From Streptomyces sp. SS1-1 (GTDB taxonomy: Bacteria > Actinomycetota > Actinomycetes > Streptomycetales > Streptomycetaceae): 64,000 bases of DNA. The notes below the pieces were generated by a model. The model ran no database searches. It had not been told where the DNA came from and saw only the letters and a list, made by a program, of their open reading frames with translations. Location of the stretch: positions 7,170,501 to 7,234,500 of the forward strand of contig NZ_WBXN01000004.1 in the NCBI RefSeq assembly GCF_008973465.1, in the 5' to 3' direction. Positions 60,851 through 64,000 of this stretch are shown here, piece by piece; the first letter of the stretch is position 1; the number at the start of each line of letters is the position of its first letter. Both the position numbers and the translations under genes were made by a program.

Positions 60851-61903
60851 TCAGGCCGTGGGGTCCAGGAGGATCTTGCGGACCCCGTCCGCGCGGCCGG
60901 CGAACAGGGCGTAGGCCGCCGGGCCCTCCGAGAGGGGGAAGCGGTGGGAGACCACGGCCTCGGGGGTGAGGCGGCCGCTTCGGGCGAGGGCGATCAGGGG
61001 CGGCAGCTCGTAGTGGATCGAGCAGAGCCCGATGTGGAACTCGAGCTCCTTGATCTGCGCGAGCCCCATGTGGAACGGGAACGCCTTGCTGTGGCTGACC
61101 CCGATCACACTGACCCGGCCCGCCGGCCGTACCGCCTTGAGGGCCAGTTCGATGGTGGCGTCCGAGCCCACGGCCTCCACCACGACGTCCGGTCCCCGGC
61201 CGCCGGTCAGCTCCCGGACGGCGGCCTTCGGGTCGTCGCCCTCCACCGGCTCGACGCCGGAGGAGGCGGCGAACGCGCGGCGTTCGGGCACGAGGTCCGC
61301 GCCGAGCACCCGTGCCGCGCCCATCGCGAAGGCGGACTGCGCGGCCATCAGCCCGACCGGGCCCAGACCCACGACCAGGACGCTCTCGCCCGGCTGGACA
61401 CGGGCCCGGCGGCACCCGTACCAGGCGGTCGGGGCGTTGTCGGTGAGGACGACGGCCGCCTCGTCGGAGATGCCCTCGGGCAGGCGCACCAGGTTGATGT
61501 CGGCGTGCGGGACCCGCAGGAACTGGGCCTGGCTGCCCGGGAGTCGCGGGCTCACGCCGTAGCAGAGCTCCATGCTCGACTTCGCGGTCTCGCAGCGGGC
61601 CGTGAACCCGGCGGCGCACGTACGGCACCGGGTGCAGCCGGCCGAGGCGGGCACCAGCACCCGGTCGCCCGGCCGGAAGCCGGTGACCTCGCCCCCGGTG
61701 TCGGCGACCACGCCGACGCACTCGTGTCCGGGGGTGTAGCCGAGGTCGGGGCTGAACGGCTGCCCGGAGTAGATGTGCAGGTCGCTGCCGCAGATCCCGG
61801 CCGTGGTCACCTCGACGACCGCGTCGGTGGGATGGGTGACGGCCGGGTCCGGGACATCGCCGTAGCGGATGTCGTGCCGACCGTGGAAGCTCAGCGCCTT
61901 CAT
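60851..61903 (-). CDS. Zinc-dependent alcohol dehydrogenase (MDR; threonine/sorbitol dehydrogenase-like)
   Basis: 350 aa. Catalytic zinc C38 (GICGSDLHI) with H60-E61; structural zinc C90, C93, C96, C104; nucleotide motif GLGPVGLMAAQ near residue 178. The QAQFLRVPHADINLVRLPEG and AQIKELEFHIGLC segments fit the threonine/butanediol/sorbitol dehydrogenase branch. Third MDR gene of the window. Its stop is close to that of the cupin gene (convergent, 21 bp). Confidence 0.87.
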   Translation of the reverse strand: MKALSFHGRHDIRYGDVPDPAVTHPTDAVVEVTTAGICGSDLHIYSGQPFSPDLGYTPGHECVGVVADTGGEVTGFRPGDRVLVPASAGCTRCRTCAAGFTARCETAKSSMELCYGVSPRLPGSQAQFLRVPHADINLVRLPEGISDEAAVVLTDNAPTAWYGCRRARVQPGESVLVVGLGPVGLMAAQSAFAMGAARVLGADLVPERRAFAASSGVEPVEGDDPKAAVRELTGGRGPDVVVEAVGSDATIELALKAVRPAGRVSVIGVSHSKAFPFHMGLAQIKELEFHIGLCSIHYELPPLIALARSGRLTPEAVVSHRFPLSEGPAAYALFAGRADGVRKILLDPTA

Positions 61904-61928
61904 CGCGTTCCCCTTCCCGCCCGGCCGC

Positions 61929-62894
61929 TCAGTCCGCGATCTTCAGGACGAGCTTGCCGCGGTTCTCACCGCGGAACAGGCGCATCAGGGTGTCGGGGAA
62001 GGCCGCCACACCGCCGGTGGCCACGTCCTCCAGCGACGTGAGCCGCCCCTCGGCCCGCCACCGCGCCAGCCGCGCGACGCCCTCGCCGTACCGGTCGGCG
62101 TAGTCGAAGACCACCATCCCCGTCATGGTGGCCCGGTTCACCAGCAGCGAGAGGTAGTTGGCCGGGCCCTTCGGCTCGGTGCTGTTGTACTGGGAGACGG
62201 CCCCGCACACGATGACCCGGGCGCCGCGCGCCAGCCGGGGCAGGACGGCGTCCAGGACGTCGCCGCCGACATTGTCGAAGTAGACGTCGACGCCGTCCGG
62301 CGCGTGGGTGCGCAGCGCCTTGCGGATGTCCTCACCGCGGTAGTCGATCGCGGCGTCGAACCCGAACTCGTCCACGACCAGCCGGCACTTCTCCTCGCCG
62401 CCCGCGATGCCGACGACCCGGCAGCCGAGCGCCTTGGCGACCTGACCGGCGACGCTGCCGACCGCGCCCGCCGCACCGGAGACGACCACCGTCTGCCCCG
62501 GCTCGGGGCGCCCGATGTCCACCAGGCCGAAGTAGGCGGTCAGCCCCGACATGCCGAGGGCGCCGAGGTACGTCGGCAGCGGCGCCGCCTCCGGGTCGAC
62601 CGCCGTCACCCCGCGCCCGTCCGACACGCAGAACTCCTGGACGCCGAACGACCCCGACACGTGGTCGCCCACCGCGAACCCGGGGTGGCGGGAGGCGATC
62701 ACGCGGCCGATCGCGCCCGCGCGCATGACCTCGCCGATCTCCACCGGGCGGATGTAGGACCGGCCCGCGTTCATCCAGCCGCGCATCGCCGGGTCGATCG
62801 ACAGATACAGCACCTGGACCAGGAACTCCCCGTCGCCGGGCTCGCCGACCGGCTCCCGCGTGTGCTCCCAGTCGGTGGGCCGGGGCTCGCCCAC
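61929..62894 (-). CDS. NADP-dependent MDR oxidoreductase (prostaglandin/curcumin reductase-like)
   Basis: 321 aa from the GTG at 62894; the true start is probably 14 codons upstream. In-frame codons SATNHQVRLAARP before this GTG match the family N-terminus, but the position where the ATG should be (62934-62936) reads ATA, with a GGGAG ribosome site 9 bases before it. So this gene may use an AUA start or have lost its start codon. The visible part has QVLYLSIDPAMRGWM, VVVSGAAGAVGSVAGQVAKA (nucleotide loop) and no zinc ligands, i.e. the PTGR/CurA group of NADPH-dependent alkenal reductases. Confidence 0.85.
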   Translation of the reverse strand: MGEPRPTDWEHTREPVGEPGDGEFLVQVLYLSIDPAMRGWMNAGRSYIRPVEIGEVMRAGAIGRVIASRHPGFAVGDHVSGSFGVQEFCVSDGRGVTAVDPEAAPLPTYLGALGMSGLTAYFGLVDIGRPEPGQTVVVSGAAGAVGSVAGQVAKALGCRVVGIAGGEEKCRLVVDEFGFDAAIDYRGEDIRKALRTHAPDGVDVYFDNVGGDVLDAVLPRLARGARVIVCGAVSQYNSTEPKGPANYLSLLVNRATMTGMVVFDYADRYGEGVARLARWRAEGRLTSLEDVATGGVAAFPDTLMRLFRGENRGKLVLKIAD

Positions 62895-63099
62895 GGGTCG
62901 CGCGGCCAGACGTACCTGGTGATTGGTTGCGGATATGAGCGGCGGCTCCCTGGAGGGTCGGCGAAGCGGTCCACCGGGGGACGGCGGCCCGCTCGCCGGG
63001 ACCTACCGTCCAGTCGGTATGGCCGGTGAGCGTACGGGCGCCCGGGGCCCGGAGCAAGGGGCCCGCCCGGCGGGAAACGGGCCGCCGGCCTCTCCGCCC

Positions 63100-63144
63100 T
63101 TGGTGAATGGCCATTCACCGGATAAGGTGAATAGCCATTCACCT
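63100..63144 (+). promoter_or_regulatory. Promoter with two palindromic operators of the second MFS gene
   Basis: Operator 1: GGTGAATGGCCATTCACC (63102-63119), a perfect 18-bp palindrome. Operator 2: AGGTGAATAGCCATTCACCT (63125-63144), near perfect. Their centres are 24 bp apart. TTGGTG (63100-63105) and TAAGGT (63123-63128), 17 bp apart, form a plausible -35/-10 overlapped by both. Strongly suggests repression by a TetR/MarR-type dimer not encoded in the window. Confidence 0.8.
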
Positions 63145-63183
63145 GCCGCCTCACCAGGCGCTCCCCGCTGGAGTGACGTGCCG

Positions 63184-64000
63184 ATGGACCAGCCCGCCGC
63201 GATAACCGAGCCGCTCCACGGGAGCGGCCTCAAGAACCGGCTCACCGTGCCGGTGCTCGCCTACGGCGGCATCCTCATGGCCCTCATGCAGACGGTCGTC
63301 GTCCCGCTGCTGCCCGATCTGCCCGCGCTGACCGGCGCCTCGCCCGGCGCGGTCTCCTGGATGGTCACGGCCACCCTGCTGTCCGGCGCGGTCCTCACCC
63401 CCGTGCTCGGCCGGGCCGGCGACATGTACGGCAAGCGGCGGGTCCTCATGGCGGCCCTCACCCTGATGACGCTCGGCTCGGTGCTGTGCGCCCTGTCCTC
63501 CGACATCGCCGTCCTGATCGCCGCCCGCACCCTGTCCGGCGCGGCCGCCGCGGTCGTCCCGCTCTCCATCAGCATCCTGCGCGACGAACTGCCGCCCGAG
63601 CGCCGCGGGTCGGCCGTCGCGCTCATGAGCTCCACCGTGGGCATCGGCGCCGCGCTCGGCCTGCCGCTGGCCGCGCTGATCGTGCAGTACGCGAACTGGC
63701 ACACCATGTTCTGGGTGACCAGTGCCCTGGGCGCCGCCGGGGTGACGCTGGTGCGGTGGGCGGTGCGGGAGTCGCCGGTCCGGCAGCCGGGCCGCTTCGA
63801 TGTCGCGGGCGCGCTGGGCCTCGCCGTCGGCCTGGTGTGCCTGCTCCTCGGCGTCTCGCAGGGCGGGCAGTGGGGCTGGGGGAGCGCACGGGTCGTCGGC
63901 CTGTTCGCCGGGGCCGTCGTCGTGCTCGGCCTGTGGTGCGCGCAGCAACTGCGCTGCCGGGAACCCCTCGTGGACCTGCGGCTGGTGGCCCGGCCGAAGG
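63184..64000 (+). CDS. MFS transporter, DHA2 type (3' end outside window)
   Basis: At least 272 codons from ATG 63184 (GTG 63178 in frame but too close to the GGAG ribosome site). Helix 1 VLAYGGILMALMQTVVVPLL, motif A LGRAGDMYGKRRVLMAALTL, and AVSWMVTATLLSGAVLTPVL in helix 2 are DHA2 features; LMSSTVGIGAALGLPLAALI in helix 5 is motif C-like. A drug/compound exporter is likely. The promoter carries two palindromic operators, so expression is inducible. Confidence 0.88.
   Translation, partial: MDQPAAITEPLHGSGLKNRLTVPVLAYGGILMALMQTVVVPLLPDLPALTGASPGAVSWMVTATLLSGAVLTPVLGRAGDMYGKRRVLMAALTLMTLGSVLCALSSDIAVLIAARTLSGAAAAVVPLSISILRDELPPERRGSAVALMSSTVGIGAALGLPLAALIVQYANWHTMFWVTSALGAAGVTLVRWAVRESPVRQPGRFDVAGALGLAVGLVCLLLGVSQGGQWGWGSARVVGLFAGAVVVLGLWCAQQLRCREPLVDLRLVARPK

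Overview
The window is actinobacterial chromosome, almost certainly Streptomyces. Base composition is about 72% G+C, G/C dominates third codon positions, and GTG/TTG starts and 4-base ATGA/GTGA overlaps are frequent. It also carries Streptomyces-typical families: DUF5133, DUF3618, paired TraR/DksA zinc-finger proteins, a short MreB-like protein, an Rv1733c-like protein and an FHA-type regulator. No rRNA, tRNA or CRISPR was seen.

Layout. 0-5 kb: end of a GntR/FCD regulator, a flavin monooxygenase divergent from a TetR regulator, two small conserved proteins, a GNAT acetyltransferase, a methyltransferase with a coupled leader peptide, and a DUF5133 protein. 5-10.9 kb: a lower-GC accessory island. 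It opens with a 158-bp MITE-like element, then holds a doubly frameshifted DUF6192 gene, a small zinc-finger gene, an FtsX-type ABC transporter with its ATPase, a small secreted protein and a decayed integrase-like tail. 10.9-20.5 kb: beta-propeller protein, fused SecDF, a His-rich secreted protein, a NarL/HisKA_3 two-component pair, two DksA-like proteins coupled to a short actin-like protein, membrane proteins and YihY. 20.8-22.7 kb: a cold-shock unit (cspA, strong internal terminator, DEAD-box helicase). 22.7-27.7 kb: envelope/stress genes, a six-copy array of about 120-bp repeats grown from the 3' end of an FHA/HTH regulator gene, a PAS/SpoIIE phosphatase and a Usp. 27.7-38 kb: carbohydrate and stress metabolism (DUF899, GH15 coupled to an atypical G6PD-like enzyme, GreA-like factor, phosphoglucomutase, methyltransferase, PhzF, VOC protein, cardiolipin-synthase-like PLD, DUF4190). 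38-46.5 kb: secreted and Usp proteins, an uncharacterised three-gene membrane operon, and a palindromic junction fusing a truncated VOC gene to a truncated alcohol dehydrogenase, followed by SRPBCC and formaldehyde-dehydrogenase-like genes. 46.5-60.4 kb: LacI regulator, MFS pump, GH15, phosphotransferase, and a sugar operon (binding protein, two permeases, GH1, Tat-exported GH144-like glucanase). 60.4-64 kb: cupin, two MDR oxidoreductases and a second MFS transporter behind twin palindromic operators.

How genes work together. The LacI gene and the sugar ABC operon 7.5 kb away carry nearly identical GCGC-centred operator sequences, so one regulator probably controls both. The sugar operon pairs an exported PF10091/GH144-like glycanase, a lipoprotein-dependent importer and a cytoplasmic beta-glucosidase, which is the logic of a beta-1,2-glucan (sophorooligosaccharide) pathway. 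The GH15 and G6PD-like genes are translationally coupled, and the G6PD-like protein lacks a phosphate-binding lysine. Several genes carry short tandem repeats over or next to their stop codons, which may be a local mutational signature. The least explained systems are the 39.9-43.0 kb operon, whose first two proteins share a MSGGSIATG motif, and the island's secreted peptide plus ABC transporter.
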